DNA of 6,014 nt from Acidimicrobiaceae bacterium (GTDB lineage: Bacteria; Actinomycetota; Acidimicrobiia; Acidimicrobiales; MedAcidi-G1). The notes below the pieces were generated by a model. The model was not told the origin of the DNA, ran no database searches, and was given only the letters and a program-made list of their open reading frames with translations. The stretch's first letter is position 1; the number at the start of each line of letters is the position of its first letter. Position numbers and translations under genes: made by a program. Below are positions 1-5,927 of this stretch, in pieces. Location of the stretch: positions 6,326-12,339 of the forward strand of contig PATJ01000002.1 in the NCBI GenBank assembly GCA_002713545.1, given 5' to 3'.

Positions 1-655
1 TGACGACGCCTCTCTCAGGGACAGGGGCATGAACAGGATTACCGATGTAGCAATTCCCGAAGAGGTGTTCAGAGATGTCGAGGGGCCATTGATGGCGCTT
101 TGGCAGGACGCGGAAGCTGCTGGAGATAGTCGGTTTCCCCATGAGTACCTGTATGACCTGCTACTTCACGGGGGGTTGGAATTCGATTCTGCGCCGGAGA
201 AATCGTGGCTCATGGCCGCGGCCGATGCCAATCTTCCAATCTTCACGCCTGGATGGGAGGACTCTACTCTCGGGAGCATTCTGGCTGCAAGGGTCCTTGA
301 TCGGTCGCTGAAGGACGCTTCGATAGTGAAGGGCGGACTGGAGGCGATGCAGTCCCTGGCGGATTGGTACAGGGAAGACGACTCCCCCACTGGCATTCTT
401 CAGGTCGGAGGGGGCATCTCTGGGGACTTCGCAATATCTGTGGTCCCGATGCTGAGGCAGGACGTTGGGATTGACGCCCCACTTTGGTCGTGGTTCGCGC
501 AGATTTCCGAGTCCAGCGCCTCCTACGGAGGTTACTCGGGTGCACCGCCCAATGAGAAAATTAGTTGGGAGAAGATTGGTGTTGAGACGCCGAGATTTGT
601 TATCGAATCGGATGCTACGATCGTCCTGCCGCTTCTGCTAGCGAGTCTAAACTAG
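1..655 (+). CDS. Deoxyhypusine synthase-like protein, 5'-truncated by window edge
   Basis: The reading frame is open from base 2 with no stop before the ATG at 29. The residues encoded just upstream (DDASLRDRG) continue the family pattern, so the ATG at 29 is internal and the gene starts outside the window. Deoxyhypusine synthases transfer the aminobutyl group of spermidine to a lysine of aIF5A/eIF5A using NAD; some family members are thought to make homospermidine instead. Numbering from the ATG at 29, visible family motifs are PGWEDSTLG (74-82), the nucleotide-site GGG (127-129), GAPPNEKISWEKI (171-183) with K182 matching the human catalytic Lys329, E176 and W180 matching Glu323 and Trp327, and ESDATIVLPLL (193-203) near the C-terminus. 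Human His288 and Asp316 align by eye with D133 and Y169, so this is the divergent subfamily common in bacteria and the substrate is uncertain. It ends in TAG, sharing CTAG with the converging enolase stop. Confidence 0.9.
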   Translation, partial: DDASLRDRGMNRITDVAIPEEVFRDVEGPLMALWQDAEAAGDSRFPHEYLYDLLLHGGLEFDSAPEKSWLMAAADANLPIFTPGWEDSTLGSILAARVLDRSLKDASIVKGGLEAMQSLADWYREDDSPTGILQVGGGISGDFAISVVPMLRQDVGIDAPLWSWFAQISESSASYGGYSGAPPNEKISWEKIGVETPRFVIESDATIVLPLLLASLN

Positions 656-1899
656 TTTTTTTGGAAGTCTGCATAATCGTTGCATTGCTCGCTTATCCTC
701 AGTAGTTGGTTATACTTCGAGGTACGATCCGAGCGAGCAGGGGCGCCCGTCTTAATCTGGCCTGCATTTGTCCCGACTGCAATATCGGAAATTATCGAGT
801 CAGCGGTTTCTCCTGAGCGATGACTGATTATTGTTCCATAGCCAGCAGCCTTAGCCATCGCAATGACCACTAAGGTTTCAGTTACTGTTCCAATCTGATT
901 GAGTTTGATCAGTATAGCATTTGAAGCGCCAATCTCGATTCCATGAGCAAGACGTTCTGGATTGGTAACGTAGAGGTCATCACCTACGACTTGCACCCTG
1001 TGGCCTTCGCGCTGAGTGAATTCGACCCAAGAATCCCAGTCGTCCTCCCCGAATGGATCTTCGATTGAGACGATTGGATAATCATCGAGCCAAGATGAGT
1101 AGAGTTGACCTAGTTCTGAGCCGCTAATCGCCTTACCATCAATGTGGTAGCCATCATCATGCAAGAATTCCTGACTGGCTACGTCCAATGCAATCGATAC
1201 TTGCTCACCGGGAGCATATCCTGCTCCGGTAATTGCCTCGACAACGTAACGCAGGCCTTCTTCGTTACGAGGCAGGTTTGGTGCGAAACCGCCTTCGTCG
1301 CCGACTCCGCCAAGTAATCCTGCTTCCTTCAGTACGGCTCGCAATGAATGGTAGATCTCTACGCCTGCGCGTAGTGCTTCTGGGTATGAGTCGAAGCCGT
1401 GTGGAACGACCATGAATTCCTGTACATCGACATTCGAGTTTGCATGGGCCCCTCCATTGAGGATATTCATCAGAGGAACTGGGATTGAGTCGCTTCCATT
1501 CGAGAGGTGTTGCCAAATCTCTCCGTTTCCAACGGTAGCACGTAAGCAGGCCATCGAGACTCCTAGCATTGCGTTGGCCCCGATCGTGCCCTTGTTTGGA
1601 GTTGAGTCGAGAGTAATCATTGCTGCATCTATTACGCCTTGATCGCTAGCATCCATCCCCACAAGAGCATCTGCGATTGGTCCGTTTACATTTGCGACTG
1701 CTTGGTCTACTCCTTTGCCAGCCCATCGGTCTCCGCCATCACGTAATTCGACCGCTTCGTGACGACCGGTACTAGCTCCAGAAGGAACCATTGCTCGGCC
1801 TAGTGCTCCGCCTTCGGTGATACAGTCTACCTCGACTGTTGGGTTACCTCGAGAATCCAGGACCATTCTTCCGTGGATGCGCGCTATCCGGGTATCCAT
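652..1899 (-). CDS. eno: Enolase (phosphopyruvate hydratase)
   Basis: Cytoplasmic glycolytic/gluconeogenic enzyme that interconverts 2-phosphoglycerate and phosphoenolpyruvate with Mg2+. At 415 residues it has normal length. Numbering from the chosen ATG: LDSRGNPTVEV near the N-terminus, the mobile-loop SGAST, H152 (GGAH), E161 (QEFM), E202 (GDEGG), metal ligands D239, E280 (SIEDPF) and D307 (GDDLYVTN), catalytic K332 (LIKLNQIG), H360-R-S-G-E-T and K383 (GQIKTGAPAR). All expected catalytic and metal residues are present. I chose the ATG at 1897-1899 because homologues begin a few residues before the DSRGNP motif. An in-frame TTG at 1960-1962 would add 21 non-family residues and overlap the upstream gene. 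No strong ribosome site is seen. The gene lies 47 bases after an unknown gene on the same strand and is probably co-transcribed with it. Its arginine codons are mostly CGN, unlike the TPR gene. The final codons contain the opposing terminator T-run. Confidence 0.97.
   Translation of the reverse strand: MDTRIARIHGRMVLDSRGNPTVEVDCITEGGALGRAMVPSGASTGRHEAVELRDGGDRWAGKGVDQAVANVNGPIADALVGMDASDQGVIDAAMITLDSTPNKGTIGANAMLGVSMACLRATVGNGEIWQHLSNGSDSIPVPLMNILNGGAHANSNVDVQEFMVVPHGFDSYPEALRAGVEIYHSLRAVLKEAGLLGGVGDEGGFAPNLPRNEEGLRYVVEAITGAGYAPGEQVSIALDVASQEFLHDDGYHIDGKAISGSELGQLYSSWLDDYPIVSIEDPFGEDDWDSWVEFTQREGHRVQVVGDDLYVTNPERLAHGIEIGASNAILIKLNQIGTVTETLVVIAMAKAAGYGTIISHRSGETADSIISDIAVGTNAGQIKTGAPARSDRTSKYNQLLRISEQCNDYADFQKN
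656..662 (+). terminator. T7 run directly after the deoxyhypusine synthase-like stop codon
   Basis: Seven consecutive T residues begin one base after the TAG stop at 653-655. No GC-rich hairpin precedes them. Archaeal RNA polymerase is known to terminate on T-rich non-template tracts without needing a hairpin, so this is a likely terminator for the plus-strand transcript. The same bases, read on the minus strand, are the A-run in the last Gln-Lys-Asn codons of enolase. Confidence 0.5.
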
Positions 1900-1946
1900 A
1901 TTGTCGGCGACTATACGGTCTGTTCTCAAGATTGCGCTGGTTGAAT

Positions 1947-2450
1947 CTACTGATTGAGCCAACTGAGCCAGCGAGAGACCTTTGTTTGCACTCCTGGAAC
2001 CTCCATCTCAGAACGGCAGTTGGCCTCCCAACAAAGCTGCTCGCCTGTCGGGGATATGGAAAACAGTTCTGCGCGGAACAAGACGCCGTCATGGTCTGAA
2101 CAATCACACCTGTTATCGTCCACGAAGCAGTGCAGGAGGTGCTTGGGGTAATGGTGCATCCTTCCCGATTCAGGGCAGCACAGCATCAGGCTTCGATCGA
2201 AGAATACAATCGACTGCCCTGTTTCGCCGTCAACCTCATGGCCGACGATCCTAGTACTTGCCAACAGAGTAGCCACGTCCACGTTATACCATGTCGCGTA
2301 AGAGGCGGGAAGATCGAGTGCTGAGACCTCATCCAGGTACTCCTGCTTACGTAGCATGTGTACCGGCTCCTCAGCCACCATGACTCTCCAAGTGAGGGCG
2401 TCCCATTTGAACACAACTTTTTCTTTCTTCGGCAATACTAGTCGATTCAT
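1947..2450 (-). CDS. Hypothetical Cys/His-rich protein upstream of enolase
   Basis: I do not recognise this 167-residue protein. It starts at an ATG (2448-2450) next to an AT-rich divergent promoter and ends in TAG at 1947. It has no signal peptide or membrane segment, so it is probably soluble and cytoplasmic. The N-terminus is basic (PKKEKVVFKW), the middle is mixed, and the second half is rich in Cys and His: C91, C92, H99, H100, H104, H107, C108, C115, C117, H120, C140, C145. The spacing C108-x6-C115-x-C117-x2-H120 could bind a metal but matches no textbook zinc finger I can name. Two Trp residues lie in the C-terminal WLSWLNQ. It is the longest open frame in its interval and begins exactly where a promoter-like region is found, which supports it as real. 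Enolase follows after 47 bases; the divergent neighbour is an Lrp-type regulator. Confidence 0.7.
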   Translation of the reverse strand: MNRLVLPKKEKVVFKWDALTWRVMVAEEPVHMLRKQEYLDEVSALDLPASYATWYNVDVATLLASTRIVGHEVDGETGQSIVFFDRSLMLCCPESGRMHHYPKHLLHCFVDDNRCDCSDHDGVLFRAELFSISPTGEQLCWEANCRSEMEVPGVQTKVSRWLSWLNQ

Positions 2451-2485
2451 GGTAATAATTTAGCTTTGAAGAACGATATGTTGTA

Positions 2486-2506
2486 GAATAAATACAAATA
2501 TTATTC
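2486..2506. repeat. Inverted repeat GAATAA-N9-TTATTC in the divergent promoter region
   Basis: The half-sites at 2486-2491 and 2501-2506 are perfect 6-bp reverse complements separated by 9 bases; the dyad does not extend outward or inward. It overlaps the TATA-like bases that would serve both flanking genes. Lrp/AsnC dimers bind AT-rich dyads and often repress their own gene, so this is a candidate operator for the regulator starting at 2527. AT-rich DNA yields short dyads by chance fairly easily, so support is modest. Confidence 0.4.
2487..2504. promoter_or_regulatory. Divergent TATA-like promoter element(s)
   Basis: The 76-bp spacer 2451-2526 is much more AT-rich than the coding DNA around it. 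On the plus strand AATAAATA (2487-2494) and AAATATTA (2497-2504) lie about 23-40 bases before the regulator's ATG at 2527, as expected for an archaeal TATA box with a short or absent leader. On the minus strand TATTTATT (same bases, 2494-2487) lies 37-44 bases before the ATG at 2450. No Shine-Dalgarno motif precedes either start, which fits short-leader or leaderless mRNAs. The exact boxes are inferred. Confidence 0.45.
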
Positions 2507-2526
2507 ATTTTCCGGAAGAAAAATGT

Positions 2527-2946
2527 ATGGAAGCCGATTCCCTTGACAGAGCTATAATGAATGTACTTAGAGAGTCTTCGAGATCTTCATTCGTAGAAAT
2601 CGCATCTCGTGTTGGGGTTACTGAGAGGACGGTCAGAACTCGTGTTCGTAGACTCGAAGAGGACGGGATAATCAGGGGCTACACGATCAGGGAGGCGGGA
2701 ATTGGCCTTACAGCCCTAATCAGACTGAAAGTAGGCCCCGGGACGGAAATTGGAACGCTCGCGGGAGAGTTCTCGACTTGGAAGGGTGTTGAGTGCGTCT
2801 ACGAGATTAGCGGGGACGCGGACCTCATCGCAATAGTACATGTTGACGATACCGTTGGCCTGAGGGAGATGCTTGACAAGATGTGGCTAACCGCACCTGC
2901 AGAGATCAGTTCAACACAGACCGAGTTGGTTCTGGAACAGTACTAG
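2527..2946 (+). CDS. Lrp/AsnC family transcriptional regulator
   Basis: A DNA-binding regulator of 139 residues, the size of small archaeal Lrp/AsnC proteins. The N-terminal winged helix-turn-helix spans roughly residues 5-52 (LDRAIMNVLRESSRSS, then VEIASRVGVTERTVRTRV with the recognition helix near 32-42, then RRLEEDGIIRGY). The C-terminal RAM/AsnC ligand-binding domain spans about 61-139, with the beta-strand pattern LTALIRLKVG, the effector-loop-like SGDADLIAIVHVDD (95-108) and the closing TQTELVLEQY. Such proteins form dimers to octamers and often sense amino acids; the ligand cannot be told here. I chose the ATG at 2527. An ATG four bases earlier (2523) is in another frame. It is transcribed away from the unknown gene plus enolase across a shared AT-rich promoter holding an inverted repeat, suggesting autoregulation and possibly control of that pair. 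Its stop abuts the opposing redoxin stop with no base between. Confidence 0.93.
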   Translation: MEADSLDRAIMNVLRESSRSSFVEIASRVGVTERTVRTRVRRLEEDGIIRGYTIREAGIGLTALIRLKVGPGTEIGTLAGEFSTWKGVECVYEISGDADLIAIVHVDDTVGLREMLDKMWLTAPAEISSTQTELVLEQY

Positions 2947-3495
2947 TTAGTTTTTCCATTTGACTGAGCACCCTATGCTTTCGGTCCTAGGAACTCTGAC
3001 CTTTTTCCCGGAAACTAGATCCTCGATCGCATCGGACAGTTCGCTCGTTCTCGCGTGCGAGGGATCCCTTGGAGAGTCATCCAGCCTGCCCCTGTATTCG
3101 ATTTTGGAATCAGGTCCGATGAGGTAAAACTCTGGTGTCCTCTCTGCGTCGTATGAGGTTGCAATCTCTTGTGAGTCGTCATGCAAATAGGGGTAGGTCA
3201 TTCCTTTTGCTGCTCTCTTCACCATGTTGTCCCACGAGTCGGCTTCATACATTACTGGGTCATTTGAGTTGATTCCTACGAACCCCATTCCACTGGCTCT
3301 TGCTTTCTCCGCAATGCCTTCTATCCTGGGCTCTGAACCCACCACGTAAGGACAGTGGTTGCAGGTGAATGCTACGATAAGTCCGTTCTCGCCCATGGCA
3401 TCTGCGAGGGTCATGGAGTCTTGCCCTACACCCGCGTTTGCATTGGGTAGGTTGAATGTCGGGGCTACTGAACCGGGCTCCATCAGGGAACTCAT
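2947..3495 (-). CDS. Thioredoxin-fold redoxin, PRX_like1 (AhpC/TSA-related) type
   Basis: A predicted cytosolic thiol redox protein of 182 residues from the chosen start. Numbered from there: an N-terminal PGSVAPTFNLPN typical of peroxiredoxin/redoxin proteins, the active site FTCNHCPYV with C45 and C48, a cis-proline loop RTPEFYLI with P121, YRGRLDDS, and a C-terminal SIGCSVKWK with C176. This set is diagnostic of the PRX_like1 subgroup, whose physiological substrate is mostly unknown. No signal peptide is present. I prefer ATG 3493-3495; ATG 3481-3483 is equally possible. The longest frame begins at ATG 3571-3573, overlaps the TPR gene by 52 bases and adds a Pro/His/Gly-rich stretch outside the family, so I reject it. 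The gene lies 26 bases after the TPR gene, with which it likely forms an operon. It converges on the Lrp-family gene and ends in Lys-Asn-TAA. Confidence 0.9.
   Translation of the reverse strand: MSSLMEPGSVAPTFNLPNANAGVGQDSMTLADAMGENGLIVAFTCNHCPYVVGSEPRIEGIAEKARASGMGFVGINSNDPVMYEADSWDNMVKRAAKGMTYPYLHDDSQEIATSYDAERTPEFYLIGPDSKIEYRGRLDDSPRDPSHARTSELSDAIEDLVSGKKVRVPRTESIGCSVKWKN
2951..2955 (+). terminator. T5 run just after the Lrp-family gene
   Basis: Five T residues start five bases after the TAG stop (2944-2946), followed by CC and another short T-run, with no hairpin. This would be a weak hairpin-free archaeal terminator. It lies inside the last Lys-Asn codons of the opposing redoxin gene, the same arrangement seen at 656-662. 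Confidence 0.3.
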
Positions 3496-3521
3496 ACCAG
3501 TCCGGGGTGAGTGGGGGTGAT

Positions 3522-5822
3522 TCAATCCTCCGGCTGGAGAATCTTTCCTCTGGCCGTGCGCTGGTCCTTGCATTCCTCAAGCCTCCTCCTGGCTATTCTA
3601 TGCTGAGGATCTATGTCCAGGACCTTTCTCCAGGAAGTGGCGGCCAGCTCGGAGCTGTCCCCCTCATGGTGGATGGCAGCAATCATCAGCCTCGCATCGA
3701 TGTGCTTTGAGTCGTGTTTAGCCGCACTCTCGAAGTCCGAGAGGGCCTCATCGCCCCTTCCGAAGTCAAGGTAGAGAAGTCCCCTCTGGTACCAAGCATC
3801 GGAATTTCTCGGGTCTATCTGTAAGGCCTTGTTCAATGGCCTCTCAGCCTGCTCAGCCTTTTCCATGGCATTGAGGCATGTTCCTAGATGCACAAGCGCC
3901 ATAACGTGCTCTTGCCTTCTTTCGAGGAGTCTTCGAAGCTCTGTCTCCGCCTCGTCCCAATCTCCGATATTCATCAGGATCTCTGCTCTTCTCTGTCTGG
4001 CTAGGAGGAAGTCGGGGGCTCGGGCTAGTATGTAGTCGGCATCGTCTAGGGCAATTTCCAGATCCTCCTTCAACAAAGATGCGGAGCACCTATTCAGTCG
4101 TGCTCTGATGTGGTCTGGCTCCATCTCGAGAACCTTCGAGAATAGTGTCTGAGATTCTGCAAGCCTTCCCTGCTTGGCGGCGATTAGCCCTCTGACAAAT
4201 GGGACGGATGAGTGATTGTGGAGTAATGTCGCGGCCTCGGCGATGTGTGTGTTGGCTTGGTCGAGTTTTCCGTTTTCAACACACAGAAGGGCCTCCTCTA
4301 GTGCGATAGATGGATGATTTGGTATCAACCTCCTGGCCCTAACTAGAGCGACCTCTGCCTCGTTGTACGAATCTTGGTAGCGTAGGGCCTTTGCCCTGCC
4401 CAACCAGGCCAAACCGCTTTCCCTGTCATGCTCTATTGCTGCATCGAAGGAAACCAGTGCGTCGAGTATCATTATCTGGTCATGGACGCCATGGGAATCT
4501 CTGTGATATTCCGCGTCGTGCAGATGGAGCCTTCCCTCCATGACATGCATCGAAGAGCTTTCCCAGCAGATTGGAGGGGCTTCTTCCAATACCTTCCTTG
4601 ACCAGTCGATGGCCCCTGCCTTCAGCATCACAAGACTGAGCCTGGACCTCGCCTCTGCATCCTCGGGGTTGGTTTCGAGCCATTCCTCGAGAACGGCCCT
4701 TGAAGCATCCAAGCGGCCCTCGTTCTCCAATATCTCCGACTCAAGGATGACCGTGTATTCCCCTAATGCGTGTGCGCTCCTGATGCTTTGGAGGGCTTCC
4801 TTCGACCTTCCTTCGCCCGCAGCTAGAATCTTGGCCTGCAGTAGTCGAGCGGCTCCGTTTTCCTCATCGGCCTTGGTGGCTAGGGTAGCTGCCTCGAGGG
4901 CGGCTCCTGCCTCTCCCATCATGAACAGTTTTGCCGACTTCTCAACCAATCTAGCGGCGTCTGAGGGATCAAGTTCTCTAGGGTCGGTGGAGAGTCTGGC
5001 CTCGTGCGCCCTGACCGCTATCTCCGAGAGTTCTGTTTCCTCCTCTGTCTCGCTAACCTCCTCGCCGAGAGCCATGAGTCGGGTTTTGTTCCTCCTCAGT
5101 CTTTCTGGATCGGTGCCCACCAGGAGGACTGATTGCTCTGCGAGGACTGCGATATCATCGGGATCGATTGCCAGAAGTCTCTCCAATGTTCGGTCTAAGG
5201 AGTCGAGGTCCCCTGAGTCTCTCTGAATTAGCGAAAGGGACCTTAGAGAGGAGGAGTCCTCTGGGTCGAGGGAGTTTGCCATACGATAAGAGTCGGCTGC
5301 CCTCTCTCCTCTTTCTACGGCATGGAACAATTCGCCTAGCAGTCGGTGTTCATTCCCATTCAACTCGAGGTCCTCTGACTTCATCTCTGCCTCTGTGAGT
5401 ATAGCGTCAAGACGCTCGACGAGTGGCAATAGACCGGGGAGGCTCCCAGCTTCGGCTTCGTCAGTACCCAGACCCGGGTGCTTCTCGAGAATGGCCTTTG
5501 CTGCATGGGTTGCTATGGCGCAGGATTCGCTGGAGCTTACAGCGACGCCCTGGTCGAAGAGGAGATTCTCGGCACTCTCCAACTTTCGATGGACGCCTAG
5601 GAGGTTGTGGACTTGGGGGGTCTCACCGAGAATCGTGTCGACACCCCTGGAAAGGAGGTCCAATCTCTGAGTTGTGACGGAGAGGTCGGTCTGGAGGTTC
5701 CCCATCCTGTTCATCATTTTGTCTCTTTGCCGAAGAACGGACTGATGCCTCAGCCAGAGAGCCAAGATGGTCACTCCGAGCAAAGCGTAGAGAGCCAGGA
5801 TGCCTGCGGTAGTCTGCTCCAT
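3522..5822 (-). CDS. Membrane-anchored tetratricopeptide repeat (TPR) protein
   Basis: A 766-residue protein with one N-terminal transmembrane helix (about residues 5-24, ILALYALLGVTILALWL) followed by basic residues (RHQSVLRQRDK). By the positive-inside rule the long C-terminal part should face the cytoplasm. Residues about 28-65 look like a short coiled coil. From about 160 to 750 there are some 14 TPR-like helical pairs, clearest at 540-570 (ends LEMEPDH), 607-636, 641-672 (ALQIDPRN) and 675-704 (AWYQRGLLYLDFGRGDEALSDFESA). An acidic, Glu/Thr-rich linker lies near 253-267. TPR arrays bind other proteins, so a scaffold or assembly role is likely, but the partner is unknown. The ATG at 5820-5822 is the first start after the in-frame stop at 5922-5924, and a GAGG motif lies 4-7 bases upstream. 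The redoxin gene follows after 26 bases. Arginine is mostly AGG/AGA, unlike enolase. Confidence 0.92.
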   Translation of the reverse strand: MEQTTAGILALYALLGVTILALWLRHQSVLRQRDKMMNRMGNLQTDLSVTTQRLDLLSRGVDTILGETPQVHNLLGVHRKLESAENLLFDQGVAVSSSESCAIATHAAKAILEKHPGLGTDEAEAGSLPGLLPLVERLDAILTEAEMKSEDLELNGNEHRLLGELFHAVERGERAADSYRMANSLDPEDSSSLRSLSLIQRDSGDLDSLDRTLERLLAIDPDDIAVLAEQSVLLVGTDPERLRRNKTRLMALGEEVSETEEETELSEIAVRAHEARLSTDPRELDPSDAARLVEKSAKLFMMGEAGAALEAATLATKADEENGAARLLQAKILAAGEGRSKEALQSIRSAHALGEYTVILESEILENEGRLDASRAVLEEWLETNPEDAEARSRLSLVMLKAGAIDWSRKVLEEAPPICWESSSMHVMEGRLHLHDAEYHRDSHGVHDQIMILDALVSFDAAIEHDRESGLAWLGRAKALRYQDSYNEAEVALVRARRLIPNHPSIALEEALLCVENGKLDQANTHIAEAATLLHNHSSVPFVRGLIAAKQGRLAESQTLFSKVLEMEPDHIRARLNRCSASLLKEDLEIALDDADYILARAPDFLLARQRRAEILMNIGDWDEAETELRRLLERRQEHVMALVHLGTCLNAMEKAEQAERPLNKALQIDPRNSDAWYQRGLLYLDFGRGDEALSDFESAAKHDSKHIDARLMIAAIHHEGDSSELAATSWRKVLDIDPQHRIARRRLEECKDQRTARGKILQPED

Positions 5823-5889
5823 CGCCCTCAGCGGACCTGCGAGACTTTTGATGCCTTCTGCTGGTGAGCATGGCCGGAGGTGCGTTCTA

Positions 5890-5908
5890 GGCGGGACTAC
5901 GTCCCGCC
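5890..5908. repeat. Perfect inverted repeat, 8-bp GC-rich stem with 3-base loop
   Basis: GGCGGGAC (5890-5897) and GTCCCGCC (5901-5908) are exact reverse complements around the triplet TAC. It lies in the 105-bp spacer between the C-terminal gene fragment (stop at 5928) and the TPR start (5822). As minus-strand RNA it forms a compact stable hairpin 19 bases past the stop codon, but no U-run follows, so it is not a classical intrinsic terminator. A TATA-like CATATA lies next to it on the minus strand (5913-5918), so it could instead be an operator for the TPR-redoxin operon. The pairing is certain; the role is not. Confidence 0.6.
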
Positions 5909-5911
5909 GCG

Positions 5912-5917
5912 TATATG
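5912..5917 (-). promoter_or_regulatory. Possible TATA-like box upstream of the TPR-redoxin operon
   Basis: On the minus strand this reads ATATAC within GGCCATATACGC. An archaeal start site would fall about 25 bases downstream, near 5889, giving a leader of about 65 bases before the TPR ATG, and the 5890-5908 inverted repeat would sit between box and start site. The match is short and weak, and the surroundings are GC-rich. Confidence 0.2.
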
Positions 5918-5927
5918 GCCTTCAAAT

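Noticed and set aside
29..31. ATG at 29 as the true start of the deoxyhypusine synthase-like gene
   Set aside because: The frame is open upstream to the window edge, the upstream residues continue the family alignment, and the resulting 208 residues would lack the N-terminal part of the NAD fold.
1844..2107. Minus-strand open frame of 87 codons spanning the unknown gene/enolase junction
   Set aside because: It lies in another frame across the ends of two better-supported genes and its product is basic and featureless.
3496..3573. N-terminal extension of the redoxin from ATG 3571-3573
   Set aside because: It overlaps the TPR gene by 52 bases and adds a Pro/His/Gly-rich stretch not typical of the family; two later ATGs fit the family N-terminus.
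4540..5226. Plus-strand open frame of 228 codons antisense to the TPR gene
   Set aside because: Its Ser/Ala-rich composition is what the antisense of Glu/Leu/Ala/Arg-rich TPR codons produces, it has no recognisable domain, and the TPR frame opposite is clearly real.
5890..5908. Inverted repeat as an intrinsic terminator, tRNA arm or CRISPR repeat
   Set aside because: No T-run follows on either strand, no cloverleaf can be built around it, and there is only one copy in the window.
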